Of a DNA stretch of 64,000 bases, positions 1 through 8,517 are shown piece after piece. A program made the translations under genes and the position numbers. Source of the DNA: Halalkalibacter akibai JCM 9157. GTDB taxonomy: Bacteria > Bacillota > Bacilli > Bacillales > Bacillaceae_D. Under the pieces are notes generated by a model, which worked only from the letters and a program-made list of their open reading frames with translations, was not told where the DNA came from and did no database searches. The stretch is from positions 1-64,000 of the forward strand of contig NZ_BAUV01000004.1 of NCBI RefSeq assembly GCF_000513135.1. The letters are read 5' to 3'. Positions within the stretch are counted from its first letter, which is position 1, and every line of letters begins with the position of its first letter.

Positions 1-257
1 AGAAAAATATCATTTTTGCTCATCATAATTTAGTGACAGACCACTCTTTTAATGAATTTCAAGTAATTATTTGTAGAAATGTACTAATTTATTTTAATAA
101 ACAGTTAACCAACAGAGTATATGATCTGTTTTATGATAGTCTGAGTGACAATGGGTATTTAGGGTTAGGGAGTAAGGAATCAATAAATTTATACAATTCT
201 TCGAATACATATCAAGAAATAGATCTTGTTGAGAGAATTTACAAAAAGATTAAATAA
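1..257 (+). CDS. CheR-type protein-glutamate O-methyltransferase, C-terminal end
   Basis: The open frame runs off the left edge (first complete codon at base 3), so only about 84 C-terminal residues are present. The segment VIICRNVLIYF followed by a helix and LGLGSKES is the typical end of the SAM-binding domain of CheR methyltransferases, which methylate glutamates on chemoreceptors. The gene ends 57 bases before a receiver-PAS-histidine kinase. CheR/CheB-like genes beside a hybrid kinase are a known arrangement in bacilli that lacks a dedicated chemoreceptor, so this copy may act in stress or developmental signalling rather than chemotaxis (inference). Confidence 0.85.
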   Translation, partial: KNIIFAHHNLVTDHSFNEFQVIICRNVLIYFNKQLTNRVYDLFYDSLSDNGYLGLGSKESINLYNSSNTYQEIDLVERIYKKIK

Positions 258-314
258 GATAAACTTTATTCTTTCTTTACATGAAGTAGGACAGAACAGA
301 TTGAGGGGATTTTG

Positions 315-1862
315 ATGAAACAAAAGAATAAGGTGAATATTCTTATCGTTGATGATCGACCAGAGAATATAATGGCTTTGGAGGCTGTTTTAGATTTTAA
401 AGATTATAATCTATTTGCTGCTTACTCTGGAGAAGAAGCGCTTAAGTATGTGTTACAGCATGAATTTGCTGTTATTTTATTGGATGTACAAATGCCAGGA
501 TTAAATGGTTTTGAGACAGCAGAGATTATCAAAAAGAGGAAACAGTCGAGCCATACACCAATTATATTTGTAACAGCGTTAAGTAAGGCAACTGAGCATG
601 TTTCTACTGGTTATTCAACAGGAGCAATTGATTATATCTTTAAGCCATACAACCCGATTGTACTAAGAAGTAAAGTTGAGGCGTTTGTACAAATTTATAA
701 AAAGCAAATTGAAATAAATCAAAAAAATCAATTACTAGAGAAACAAGCAACAGAGTTAAAAGAAAAACAAAATAACTTAGAGTTAATTGTGAAAGAAAAA
801 ACAGCGGAATTAGTAAAGAAAAATTCAGAACTTCAAATTTCTGAAGAAAGATTCAAAAAGATATTTAGGTATAGTCCAAATTTAATGGCCATTAGAATGC
901 TAAAAGATAAGAAGTACATAGCGGTTAATGAGACTTGGACTTTGCTGACTGGTTACACTAGTCAAGATTTAGAGAACTTACCAGAAGACATTTTACATAT
1001 AAGAGAAACAAATCATTCAACAAATTTACCCTACACAATCCCATATGATTTGAGGATTGGGGTTTATAATGTAGAAATTACATATGAAACAAAGAATCAA
1101 GAAGTTAGATCAGGGTTGATTTCTACTGAAACAGCCAACATTAATGGTGAAGACTGCATTATCAGTACAATTACAGATGTGACTGAACGTGTACAACTAG
1201 AAAAAGAAATCACCCGGCTAGATCGTCTAAATCTTGTTGGTGAAATGGCGGCGGGTATTGCTCACGAAATTCGTAATCCGATGACAACTGTACTTGGTTT
1301 TCTGCAATTAGCCAAAAATCAGAAAACACCTCAACCTGAAGAGTATATCAATTTAATGATTGATGAATTGCACAGGGCTAATGGAATTATTACAGAGTTT
1401 CTGACGTTAGCAAAAGATAAAGCAAATGATAGAAGGCAAAAAGACCTTAATTCAATTATTAACACATTGCATCCTTTACTAAGAGCAGAAGCGCTGTTAG
1501 ACAGCAAAGAAGTTAAATTACAGTTAGAAGATTGTCCTCTTTTATACTTAGATGAGAAAGAGATCAGACAACTTATATTAAATATTGGGTTAAATGGTCT
1601 AGAAGCCATGAATCCTGGTGGAGTTTTACTCATTCGCACTTACGTTAAGGAAGAACGTGTCGTTTTAGACATTAAAGATGAGGGCCCTGGTATTAGCAAA
1701 GAAATCATAAATAATATTGGGACTCCTTTCTTTACAACAAAAGAAAAAGGGACTGGATTAGGGTTAGCTATTTGTTATAGTATCGTCGCAAGACATTCTG
1801 CCCATATTGACATTGAGACAAGTGAACAAGGAACTTCATTTATCATTCAATTTAAATATTAA
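315..1862 (+). CDS. Response regulator-PAS-histidine kinase hybrid
   Basis: A 515-residue cytoplasmic signalling protein with no membrane segment. Residues 7-125 are a receiver domain with acidic pocket D13/D14, phosphoacceptor D57, T87 and K110. Residues 130-175 are probably a coiled coil and about 175-295 a PAS domain. The dimerisation/phosphoacceptor helix carries the H-box histidine H317 in GIAHEIRNP, and the ATPase domain has an N box, DEGPGI and GTGLGL. The ATG at 315 is preferred over TTG at 312 because GAGGGG at 303-308 is better spaced. A receiver at the N-terminus of a soluble kinase suggests it takes its signal from another kinase. It lies just after the CheR fragment and probably shares its operon. 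Confidence 0.88.
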   Translation: MKQKNKVNILIVDDRPENIMALEAVLDFKDYNLFAAYSGEEALKYVLQHEFAVILLDVQMPGLNGFETAEIIKKRKQSSHTPIIFVTALSKATEHVSTGYSTGAIDYIFKPYNPIVLRSKVEAFVQIYKKQIEINQKNQLLEKQATELKEKQNNLELIVKEKTAELVKKNSELQISEERFKKIFRYSPNLMAIRMLKDKKYIAVNETWTLLTGYTSQDLENLPEDILHIRETNHSTNLPYTIPYDLRIGVYNVEITYETKNQEVRSGLISTETANINGEDCIISTITDVTERVQLEKEITRLDRLNLVGEMAAGIAHEIRNPMTTVLGFLQLAKNQKTPQPEEYINLMIDELHRANGIITEFLTLAKDKANDRRQKDLNSIINTLHPLLRAEALLDSKEVKLQLEDCPLLYLDEKEIRQLILNIGLNGLEAMNPGGVLLIRTYVKEERVVLDIKDEGPGISKEIINNIGTPFFTTKEKGTGLGLAICYSIVARHSAHIDIETSEQGTSFIIQFKY

Positions 1863-1932
1863 AGAAGTTTTAAACCCTCTTATAATTTTGCTGTAAATGT
1901 AAATAATAACCGCAGTAAAGGAGGGTTTGTAA

Positions 1933-2160
1933 ATGACAAACAAAAAGACACCAAAAGCAAATGAAGTTGCTGAACAGTCGTATCAGCCAGAGGATTACCA
2001 AAGTACCAATGAAGTAGAAAAAGGCCTAGCTACTACACATGAACAAGTGAGTGACGTGTATGTAGAAGGAACAATTGACGGTAAAATTGATGATTATGAG
2101 GGAGAAGATGTTGCACTCCCTAGAGGTAATTATGAGAAAGATGTTTTTAAAGAGAAATAA
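1933..2160 (+). CDS. yozQ: YozQ-like small protein (DUF4025)
   Basis: A 75-residue, highly acidic, soluble protein with the core ATTHEQVSDVYVEGTIDG, which I recognise as the DUF4025/YozQ family of Bacillus. No function is established. It has a strong ribosome site (AAAGGAGGG) 8 bases before the ATG, and is followed by a strong terminator, so it is a single-gene unit. Assignment is from recalled family similarity. Confidence 0.75.
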   Translation: MTNKKTPKANEVAEQSYQPEDYQSTNEVEKGLATTHEQVSDVYVEGTIDGKIDDYEGEDVALPRGNYEKDVFKEK

Positions 2161-2193
2161 ATAGATCGGAAATTAGTTCCTATTGTTAGTTAT

Positions 2194-2232
2194 AAGGCCC
2201 CTGAAAAGGTTCTCACCTTTTTCAGGGGCCTT
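2194..2232 (+). terminator. Intrinsic terminator after yozQ-like gene
   Basis: Near-perfect inverted repeat AAGGCCCCTGAAAAGG / CCTTTTTCAGGGGCCTT. The 3' U tract is short, but the stem is very strong. Confidence 0.8.
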
Positions 2233-2392
2233 GGTATTAGTAGTAAGAGAGCATCAAATTGTAGGCAGATTTTGTTGCTCTGTTTTTTCTTACTATAAAC
2301 AATTGTTATGATAATCTCTTGGTTTTAATAGATTTATGGATAAAATGGAGTTCTTCGTTCACACTATAAAAATGATTAAAAGGAGTGAAGAC

Positions 2393-2689
2393 ATGAAGAA
2401 ATTTAGTTTAATGATCATTCTTGTAACAGCTTTTATGTGTTTACCTACTTTTATTTTGGCAGAAGAGACTGAAATTAAGTTAACTGACGAACAAAGACAG
2501 GAAATGGCTCAGCTACATATGGAAGTAATGAAGAAAAAGAAAGAGATCATAACAAAGTACGTAGATTACGGAGTATTTACACCTGAAAAGGCAGATAAAA
2601 TCAACGCAATGATTGATAAGCACTTTGAAAAATTAGAGGAAAACAATTTTATTCCAAAATGGGATGACCAAAAAAAGCACAAACATTAA
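2393..2689 (+). CDS. YckD-like secreted small protein (DUF2680)
   Basis: A 98-residue protein with an N-terminal signal peptide (MKKFSLMIILVTAFMCLP..., likely cleaved after FILAE) and a charged helical body rich in Lys and Glu ending in KKHKH. The pattern LTDEQRQEMAQLHMEVMKKKKEIITKY fits the DUF2680/YckD family of Bacillus exported proteins of unknown function. The start at 2393 is chosen because AAAAGGAGTG lies just upstream. The open frame extends to 2336, but that start has no ribosome site and would bury the signal peptide. Confidence 0.7.
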   Translation: MKKFSLMIILVTAFMCLPTFILAEETEIKLTDEQRQEMAQLHMEVMKKKKEIITKYVDYGVFTPEKADKINAMIDKHFEKLEENNFIPKWDDQKKHKH

Positions 2690-2693
2690 GAAG

Positions 2694-2728
2694 GTGAGCT
2701 TAAAGGGGAGTTCCTCCTTTAAGCTCAC
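2694..2728. terminator. Bidirectional terminator between convergent genes
   Basis: Stem GTGAGCTTAAAGG / CCTTTAAGCTCAC with a GGAGTTC-type loop. It sits between the yckD-like gene (plus) and the small minus-strand gene at 2738-2881. Confidence 0.75.
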
Positions 2729-2737
2729 TTCTGTACT

Positions 2738-2881
2738 TTATTTAAACCATTTCCTAATTGCTTTTCCTGATGTGCGTCCAACAATCCGACGACCGATCCG
2801 TTTTCCTGCTCGACCTTTTCTAATAGCATCTATGTCATTCCATATTCTGAGTATTTTATAAATTTTTGATTTTACACTCAA
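2738..2881 (-). CDS. Small basic protein, 47 aa, unknown function
   Basis: An unlisted minus-strand gene starting with TTG at 2881 and ending with TAA at 2738-2740. A strong GGAGGG site lies 6 bases before the start. The product begins MSVKSKIYKILRIWNDIDAI and continues with a very basic stretch (KGRAGKRIGRRIVGR) ending RKWFK. There is no signal peptide or membrane helix. The strong ribosome site, convergent terminator and protein-like sequence make it a likely real gene. The basic, glycine-containing C-terminal half suggests nucleic-acid or membrane-surface binding (inference). I do not recognise the family. Confidence 0.7.
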   Translation of the reverse strand: MSVKSKIYKILRIWNDIDAIRKGRAGKRIGRRIVGRTSGKAIRKWFK

Positions 2882-3000
2882 ACAAAACCCTCCTTCTACC
2901 CACTTCATTAGTATGCATTATTCTCTATATTCTATTTTGTCATTTCATACATAAAATTTGGAAAAGCTTCAAAAGGTATATGATAAATAGGGGGGATTAA

Positions 3001-3237
3001 ATGTTTAAAAATAAATTTATTATAAGCACAGTTATCGGCGGAGTTGTTGGAGCAGCCGGGGTCTATTTTCTAATTTCGGAGCAAGGAATTAAAACACGAG
3101 CGGAATTTTTAAGTAAGTTTCAGTCTGTTGAAGGAGCTAAGGTAATGCAACTTCTAGCAGATATAAGTAAGGATTGGACGGAATTCAGCGATGTCCTAAA
3201 GATTCAAACAAATTCAACTAAAAATTCAAACGGGTAA
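3001..3237 (+). CDS. Small membrane-anchored protein, YtxH-like
   Basis: A 78-residue protein with one glycine-rich membrane segment near residues 6-25 (STVIGGVVGAAGVYFLIS) and a short hydrophilic tail. This layout resembles YtxH-type general-stress proteins, but the tail is too short for a firm call. AGGGGGGA lies 6 bases before the ATG at 3001. It forms its own unit, with a weak hairpin downstream (AACCTC / GGGGGTT plus T run near 3255-3280). Confidence 0.6.
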   Translation: MFKNKFIISTVIGGVVGAAGVYFLISEQGIKTRAEFLSKFQSVEGAKVMQLLADISKDWTEFSDVLKIQTNSTKNSNG

Positions 3238-3332
3238 ATCTGATAAATGGAAGAACCTCAATTAAAGGGGGTTTTTTCTATTATGTTTGTCCTACCTATG
3301 GTAAAATATGAAGGTGAAAAGGTGGGATTTAC

Positions 3333-4478
3333 ATGGAAATAAATAACTGGAAATGGGATGCATTCGTCCATTCTTTAAGTCGGCTAGAATGGAGTCATAT
3401 CGGAATTGCAATAGCGATATTCTCTGTCTTTCTTCTCTTCCGAAAAATTTTCACTACATATATCTTTAAAATTGTTCTTGCAATGCTTCGTAAAACACCG
3501 ACTGAACTATTCACTAATATATTATTATCATTTGAACGTCCGATCCGCACTTTTTGGATAGTACTTGGTACATACTTAGCTCTTGTTTATTTGCCATTTC
3601 ATTTTACAACGATTTCATTTGTGGATGATCTTTATAGATCAATTATTATTATTTTAATTGGTTGGGGTTTATATAATTACACTTCTGCTCATTCTGTAGC
3701 ATTTTTTCGATTTATGCGCGATTCAGAAATAGATGCACATAGTATGTTGATTCCGTTTGTGTCGAAAATACTCCGTTTTGTTATTGTGGCATTAACAATT
3801 GTCGTGATTGCTAGTGAATGGGGCTATGAAATTAGTGGCTTTATAGCCGGTCTAGGTTTAGGTGGTTTGGCTTTTGCGTTAGCGGCTCAAGATACAATTG
3901 GTAATTTCTTTGGTGGTATTATCATCATTACAGAGAAACCTTTTAAAAAGGGTGATTGGATTCAAACTCCATCTGTGGAGGGGACTGTTGAGGATATTAA
4001 CTTTAGGAGTACACAGATCCGTACATTTGCTGACTCGGTAGTAACTATTCCTAACTCGACATTAGCTAATGAACCGATCACAAATTGGTCTGAGATGGGG
4101 AAGCGTCGCGTCTCGTTTTCTATCGGTCTAATGTATTCTACACCACAGGAGAAAGTAGAAAAATGCGCTAGAAGAATTGAAGAAATTTTACGTTCTCATG
4201 ACGAAATTGATCAAGAACTAATTATGGTCCGTTTCAATGAATTTAATAGTTCAAGTCTTGATATTTTTGTTTATTTCTTTACAAAGACCATCGCATGGAC
4301 AGAATGGTTCAGAATTAAAGAAGATATAAACTTTAAGGTCATGAAAATACTTGAAGAAGAAAATGTAACAATTGCATTCCCAAGTAGAAGTATTTACTTA
4401 GAAAACAAACAGGCTGAGGAACTGAGTCAAGAGTATAATGAAAATAGTAATTCTGCTGCTAATTTTTCAAACAATTAA
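3333..4478 (+). CDS. Mechanosensitive ion channel, MscS family
   Basis: A 381-residue membrane protein with about four N-terminal helices, followed by the pore-lining segment rich in Gly/Ala (GLGLGGLAFALAAQDTIGNFF) and a cytoplasmic beta domain containing VEGTVEDINFRSTQIRTFAD, diagnostic of MscS channels. These gate under membrane tension and release solutes after osmotic down-shock. The length and extended N-terminus resemble B. subtilis YhdY. The gene stands alone between terminators and just precedes a BCCT osmolyte transporter, so uptake and release functions lie together. Confidence 0.88.
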   Translation: MEINNWKWDAFVHSLSRLEWSHIGIAIAIFSVFLLFRKIFTTYIFKIVLAMLRKTPTELFTNILLSFERPIRTFWIVLGTYLALVYLPFHFTTISFVDDLYRSIIIILIGWGLYNYTSAHSVAFFRFMRDSEIDAHSMLIPFVSKILRFVIVALTIVVIASEWGYEISGFIAGLGLGGLAFALAAQDTIGNFFGGIIIITEKPFKKGDWIQTPSVEGTVEDINFRSTQIRTFADSVVTIPNSTLANEPITNWSEMGKRRVSFSIGLMYSTPQEKVEKCARRIEEILRSHDEIDQELIMVRFNEFNSSSLDIFVYFFTKTIAWTEWFRIKEDINFKVMKILEEENVTIAFPSRSIYLENKQAEELSQEYNENSNSAANFSNN

Positions 4479-4487
4479 AACAATCGA

Positions 4488-4529
4488 GAATGTCTAAAAG
4501 GTCGAAAATCTTTTAGACATTCTTTTTTT
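4488..4529 (+). terminator. Intrinsic terminator after MscS gene
   Basis: Stem GAATGTCTAAAAG / CTTTTAGACATTC followed by seven T. Confidence 0.9.
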
Positions 4530-4590
4530 GTTAGGATAAATAATTAGCTTAGATTTGCTACAACCTATAGAAACAGGGAGGGGCTCAGTG

Positions 4591-6084
4591 ATGAAAAACT
4601 TAACAATAACGTTTAAGATATCGGTCATTATGGCTCTTGTATTTGTTTTATGGGGATCTTTTTTTCCTGAACAACTTGGAGCAATAATGACGGTGGCACA
4701 AGAATTTTTTCTAAATGCATTCGGTTGGTTTTATAATTTATCAGCCACATTCTTTTTGCTTTTTTCGATATTTTTAATATTTAGCAAGTACGGAAGGATT
4801 AAACTTGGAAAAGACACTGATAAGCCAGAGTTTAGTCGTGTAACTTGGTTTGCGATGTTGTTTAGTGCAGGTATGGGCATTGGTCTCTTATTTTATGGTG
4901 TTTCTGAACCAGTCTCTCACTATGCTTCCCCACCAGTAGGTGAAGGAGGAACAAGAGAATCAGCTTTGCTTGCTCTTCGTTACACTTATCTTCATTGGGG
5001 GTTTCATGCGTGGGCTATATACGCAGTTGTAGCTCTTGCACTTGCTTATTTTAAATTTCGGAAGGGTGCACCTGGTCTAATGAGTTCTACCCTATATCCC
5101 ATTCTGGGCGAGAAAGTTAAAGGACCTTTGGGCTATACGATAGATATAGTAGCTGTATTTGCAACGATTTTTGGTGTATGTGCGTCCCTAGGGCTTGGAT
5201 CACAGCAGATAAACGCTGGTCTTAGCTATTTATTTGGTTTACCAGTTAATTTTACGGTCCAGGTTTCAATAATTTTAATTATTACTGTTTTATTTATTTT
5301 ATCTGCAAGTACTGGAATAAAGCGTGGAATTAAGTATTTAAGTAATACGAATATGATTTTAGCTACTCTATTGTTAGTCTCAATGTTAATTTTAGGTCCA
5401 ACTTTGTTTTTGTTAAATTTATTTACTCATACACTCGGTGAATATATTCAAAACTTACCTCAAATGGGATTACGAATATTTCCTTTTGATCAAGACCGTG
5501 CAGCTTGGACTCGAGGGTGGACAATATTTTATTGGGCTTGGTGGATTTCTTGGTCTCCTTTTGTCGGGATGTTTATTGCGCGAGTTTCTAAAGGTCGTTC
5601 GGTCCGAGAATTTACCATTGCTGTTTTAATTGCTCCAACGCTTGTTTGTGCATTCTGGTTCTGTGTATTTGGAGGTACAGGAATTAACTTGGATCTACTT
5701 CATGGGATCGACGTAGCTAGTCAAAGTTTAGAAACAGGTTTATTTTATGTTTATGATCATTTACCACTTGGTGGGTTATTATCAGTTATAACCGTTTTAC
5801 TAATTAGTACATTCTTTATAACTTCAGCCGATTCAGCTACATTTGTGCTTGGAATGCAAACGACAAACGGCGATATCAACCCTTCTAATTTTATAAAAAT
5901 TACGTGGGGGCTTATTTTATCAGCTTCGGCAATTGTACTAATGGCCTCTGGTGGACTGCATGCACTGCAAACAGCGATAATAGTGAGCGCATTCCCACTT
6001 ACGATTATTTTAATTATCATGAGTATAGGATTGGTGAAAATATTTAGTAAAGATATTGGTGTCGGTAAGATTAAATCTAAATAA
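4591..6084 (+). CDS. BCCT-family transporter (glycine betaine/choline/carnitine type)
   Basis: A 497-residue polytopic membrane protein with the BCCT signature tryptophan motif (GWTIFYWAWWISWSPFVG) and the following RVSKGRSVREF loop. Family members import betaine-type osmolytes with sodium or protons. The start at 4591 is chosen because GGGAGGGG (4576-4583) is 7 bases upstream; the frame is open to 4555 without a better site. The hydrophilic C-terminal tail is short (FSKDIGVGKIKSK), unlike the second BCCT protein at 28753-30369, which has a long charged tail. Substrate cannot be read from the sequence; OpuD-like betaine uptake is the likely guess. Confidence 0.9.
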   Translation: MKNLTITFKISVIMALVFVLWGSFFPEQLGAIMTVAQEFFLNAFGWFYNLSATFFLLFSIFLIFSKYGRIKLGKDTDKPEFSRVTWFAMLFSAGMGIGLLFYGVSEPVSHYASPPVGEGGTRESALLALRYTYLHWGFHAWAIYAVVALALAYFKFRKGAPGLMSSTLYPILGEKVKGPLGYTIDIVAVFATIFGVCASLGLGSQQINAGLSYLFGLPVNFTVQVSIILIITVLFILSASTGIKRGIKYLSNTNMILATLLLVSMLILGPTLFLLNLFTHTLGEYIQNLPQMGLRIFPFDQDRAAWTRGWTIFYWAWWISWSPFVGMFIARVSKGRSVREFTIAVLIAPTLVCAFWFCVFGGTGINLDLLHGIDVASQSLETGLFYVYDHLPLGGLLSVITVLLISTFFITSADSATFVLGMQTTNGDINPSNFIKITWGLILSASAIVLMASGGLHALQTAIIVSAFPLTIILIIMSIGLVKIFSKDIGVGKIKSK

Positions 6085-6090
6085 TTGTCA

Positions 6091-6134
6091 AAAGAGGACG
6101 AATAAAGGAATATCACCTTTTGTTCGTCCTCTTT
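6091..6134 (+). terminator. Intrinsic terminator after BCCT gene
   Basis: Stem AAAGAGGACGAA / TTCGTCCTCTTT with an inner AAAGG / CCTTT extension. Confidence 0.9.
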
Positions 6135-6207
6135 ATTGGTCCTTCGTAAATTTATAAGCAGGATTATTTTAGTATGATGCGAATAGATAAGAGAGAAAAA
6201 GTCAAGA

Positions 6208-6771
6208 TTGGTTATTAGAGAATGGAAAGAGGTGGGAGTAATCTTACATAGGTTTTTAACATTCGTTATGTTTGTTTTTATTTTGTTTGGTTGTGAAGAT
6301 GTTTCGGTAGAAAAAGATTCCCAAGCTAGAGGAGATTTTGACGTTACTTCGGTTTTTTCACAAGATAACCCATTCCTTTCTTTTAGTTGGATTGAAAAAG
6401 GCTATAGTGGGATTTTTGCTCCCATAGATACAGAATTAGGTATAGGTGAAATGGGGATTAGAAACTTGTTAGGTCAGCCAACGAAGGAAGGTTATTACGA
6501 GGGAGGGAGATTTTTAGACTATAGTGATCGAACTTTTTTTATTAATCCGGAGACTAATAAAAGTGTTGCTATGGCAATTGATGTCAAGAGCTATCACCTT
6601 AAAAAAGATGATTTAAAGCGAACACTCGGCACACCAGATGAAAGTGAATTTAATGAAATGGATGGCCTGTGGATGTTTGTGTATAAGCTCGAAGATTACG
6701 AATTAATGTTTGAGGCGGAAACAGAAGATGGTATATTGTCTCATGCATGGTTAAGAAATAAACGGCAGTAA
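6208..6771 (+). CDS. Lipoprotein, possibly DUF4309/YjgB-like
   Basis: A secreted lipoprotein: hydrophobic segment then lipobox-like ILFGC, and a mature part with IGEMGIRNLLGQP and LKRTLGTPDESEF repeats. Two such 'small domain with LG-P' units resemble DUF4309 (YjgB), a call I make with limited confidence. The start is odd. The frame opens with TTG at 6208, and GTG at 6232 is possible, but the good ribosome site (AGAGGTGGGAG, 6228-6238) points to the ATC codon at 6241, giving a normal-length signal peptide. Either a rare AUC start or a base error for ATG is possible. Flanked by terminators on both sides. Confidence 0.65.
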   Translation: MVIREWKEVGVILHRFLTFVMFVFILFGCEDVSVEKDSQARGDFDVTSVFSQDNPFLSFSWIEKGYSGIFAPIDTELGIGEMGIRNLLGQPTKEGYYEGGRFLDYSDRTFFINPETNKSVAMAIDVKSYHLKKDDLKRTLGTPDESEFNEMDGLWMFVYKLEDYELMFEAETEDGILSHAWLRNKRQ

Positions 6772-6773
6772 AA

Positions 6774-6815
6774 GAAAAAGAGTCAAATGCTCAAGCATTT
6801 GACTCTTTTTCTTTA
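6774..6815 (+). terminator. Intrinsic terminator after lipoprotein gene
   Basis: Stem AAAGAGTCAAATGC / GCATTTGACTCTTT with loop TCAA and a T-rich tail. Confidence 0.92.
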
Positions 6816-6938
6816 CTTCTAATAAATTTACCAAAAACATGAAAAAAATGGTTGCAACATCATTTTATCTGTTATATTATAAACTTGTAAAAGTTAAACT
6901 GTAATAATACAGACTGGTAAACGGAGGGGAGAGCAGTA

Positions 6939-6954
6939 ACAAAGCGCTTGAATG
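6939..6954 (+). promoter_or_regulatory. Weak candidate cre-like site upstream of aceA
   Basis: ACAAAGCGCTTGAA contains the central AAGCGCTT core of CcpA operators but matches the outer half-site positions poorly. Catabolite control of isocitrate lyase would make sense. Low confidence. Confidence 0.25.
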
Positions 6955-7044
6955 AATCTATGAAGTTAGCATCTTTGGTGTACAAAGGAGAGAAGTACTA
7001 CTATCGGTTTAAAAATTTGAATATTGAAAAAGGGGAGAAGAGAG

Positions 7045-8337
7045 ATGACAAAAGAATCTAGGCAAAGACAAGCGAGACAATTAGAGGAACAATGGGCAAA
7101 CGATGAAAGATGGAACGGAATTGAAAGACCTTATACTGGAGAAGATGTAGTTCGGTTAAGAGGTTCAGTGCAAATTGAGCATACACTTGCTCGCAAGGGA
7201 GCAGAAAAATTATGGCGTCTTATTAATCAAGAAGATTACGTAAATGCTTTAGGAGCCTTAACTGGAAATCAAGCTGTTCAGCAAGTGAAAGCTGGTTTAA
7301 AGGCCATTTACTTAAGTGGCTGGCAAGTGGCTGCCGATGCGAATTTAGCTGGACAAATGTATCCAGATCAAAGCTTATATCCTGCAAATAGTGTTCCGAG
7401 TGTAGTAAAAAGAATCAATCAAGCTCTACAACGTGCTGATCAGATTCAACATATGGAAGGCGAAGGTGATGTTGACTATTTTGCTCCTATAGTTGCTGAT
7501 GCTGAGGCTGGCTTTGGTGGGCAATTGAATGTATTTGAATTAATGAAAGGTATGATTGAGTCGGGTGCATCGGGAGTACATTTCGAAGATCAATTAGCCT
7601 CTGAAAAGAAATGTGGACATTTAGGAGGAAAAGTATTAATCCCAACGCAAACGGCAGTTCGAAATCTAACGGCAGCAAGACTTGCGGCTGATGTGAGTGG
7701 AGTACCAACATTAATTATTGCAAGAACAGATGCTGATGCAGCTGACTTAATTACAAGTGACATTGATCCGGTTGATCGTCCTTTTATTACTGGTGAACGA
7801 ACGCCAGAAGGCTTCTACCGAACAAATGCTGGAATTGATCAAGCTATTGCAAGAGGTCTGGCTTATGCTCCTTATGCTGATCTCATTTGGTGTGAAACGT
7901 CAAAACCATCTTTAGAAGAAGCTAAGCAATTTGCTGATGCAATTCATGCAGAATTTCCTGGCAAGATGCTAGCGTATAACTGCTCTCCATCTTTTAATTG
8001 GGAAGCTAATCTAGATAAAGATACAATTGAAACATACCAAATTGAATTAGGAAAGATGGGTTATAAATTTCAATTTGTTACTCTTGCAGGGTTCCATGCA
8101 CTCAATCATAGCATGTTCGAACTTGCTCATGGCTATAAAACGAGAGGAATGGGAGCGTATTCAGAGTTACAACAAGCTGAATTTGATAGTGAATCAAAAG
8201 GCTATACTGCAACAAGACATCAACGTGAAGTTGGAACAGGTTATTTTGATGAAATTTCCCAAGTTGTTTCTGGAGGAACATCTTCTACAACCGCACTTAG
8301 AGGCTCTACTGAAGAGGCACAGTTTCAAAAACAATAA
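7045..8337 (+). CDS. aceA: Isocitrate lyase
   Basis: A 430-residue enzyme that splits isocitrate to glyoxylate and succinate, the first step of the glyoxylate shunt. The catalytic KKCGH motif is at 188-192 (C190), and the metal-binding ADAEAGFGG at 151-159. Full family length. The start at 7045 follows AAAGGGGAGAAG; the frame extends to 7024 but without a better ribosome site. Malate synthase is not adjacent, so the shunt's second gene must lie elsewhere if present. The 270-base upstream region carries a second ribosome-site-like GGAGGGGAG at 6923-6931 and a short open frame (see findings). Monocistronic, with a terminator 7 bases after the stop. Confidence 0.97.
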   Translation: MTKESRQRQARQLEEQWANDERWNGIERPYTGEDVVRLRGSVQIEHTLARKGAEKLWRLINQEDYVNALGALTGNQAVQQVKAGLKAIYLSGWQVAADANLAGQMYPDQSLYPANSVPSVVKRINQALQRADQIQHMEGEGDVDYFAPIVADAEAGFGGQLNVFELMKGMIESGASGVHFEDQLASEKKCGHLGGKVLIPTQTAVRNLTAARLAADVSGVPTLIIARTDADAADLITSDIDPVDRPFITGERTPEGFYRTNAGIDQAIARGLAYAPYADLIWCETSKPSLEEAKQFADAIHAEFPGKMLAYNCSPSFNWEANLDKDTIETYQIELGKMGYKFQFVTLAGFHALNHSMFELAHGYKTRGMGAYSELQQAEFDSESKGYTATRHQREVGTGYFDEISQVVSGGTSSTTALRGSTEEAQFQKQ

Positions 8338-8343
8338 GATGAA

Positions 8344-8375
8344 AACAGACTCTACATTTTTTTGTAGAGTCTGTT
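8344..8375 (+). terminator. Intrinsic terminator after aceA
   Basis: Stem AACAGACTCTACA / TGTAGAGTCTGTT around a T-rich loop. Confidence 0.85.
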
Positions 8376-8517
8376 ATATTACAGTTGGACTTTGGTTATT
8401 TTGATATATTACATACTATTGTGCCTTAAACGTTGTATTCACTTTCTATTCAACTCTTAGTCAACTAGGCTTAACTAATATACAGAGAAGCTACTTTACA
8501 ACAGAAGTGCGCTATAG

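Noticed and set aside
2664-2861. Plus-strand 65-codon ORF
   Set aside because: It is antisense to the small minus-strand gene at 2738-2881, which has a strong ribosome site.
8075-8404. 109-codon ORF overlapping the 3' part of aceA
   Set aside because: Wrong-frame shadow of isocitrate lyase; it also crosses the terminator.
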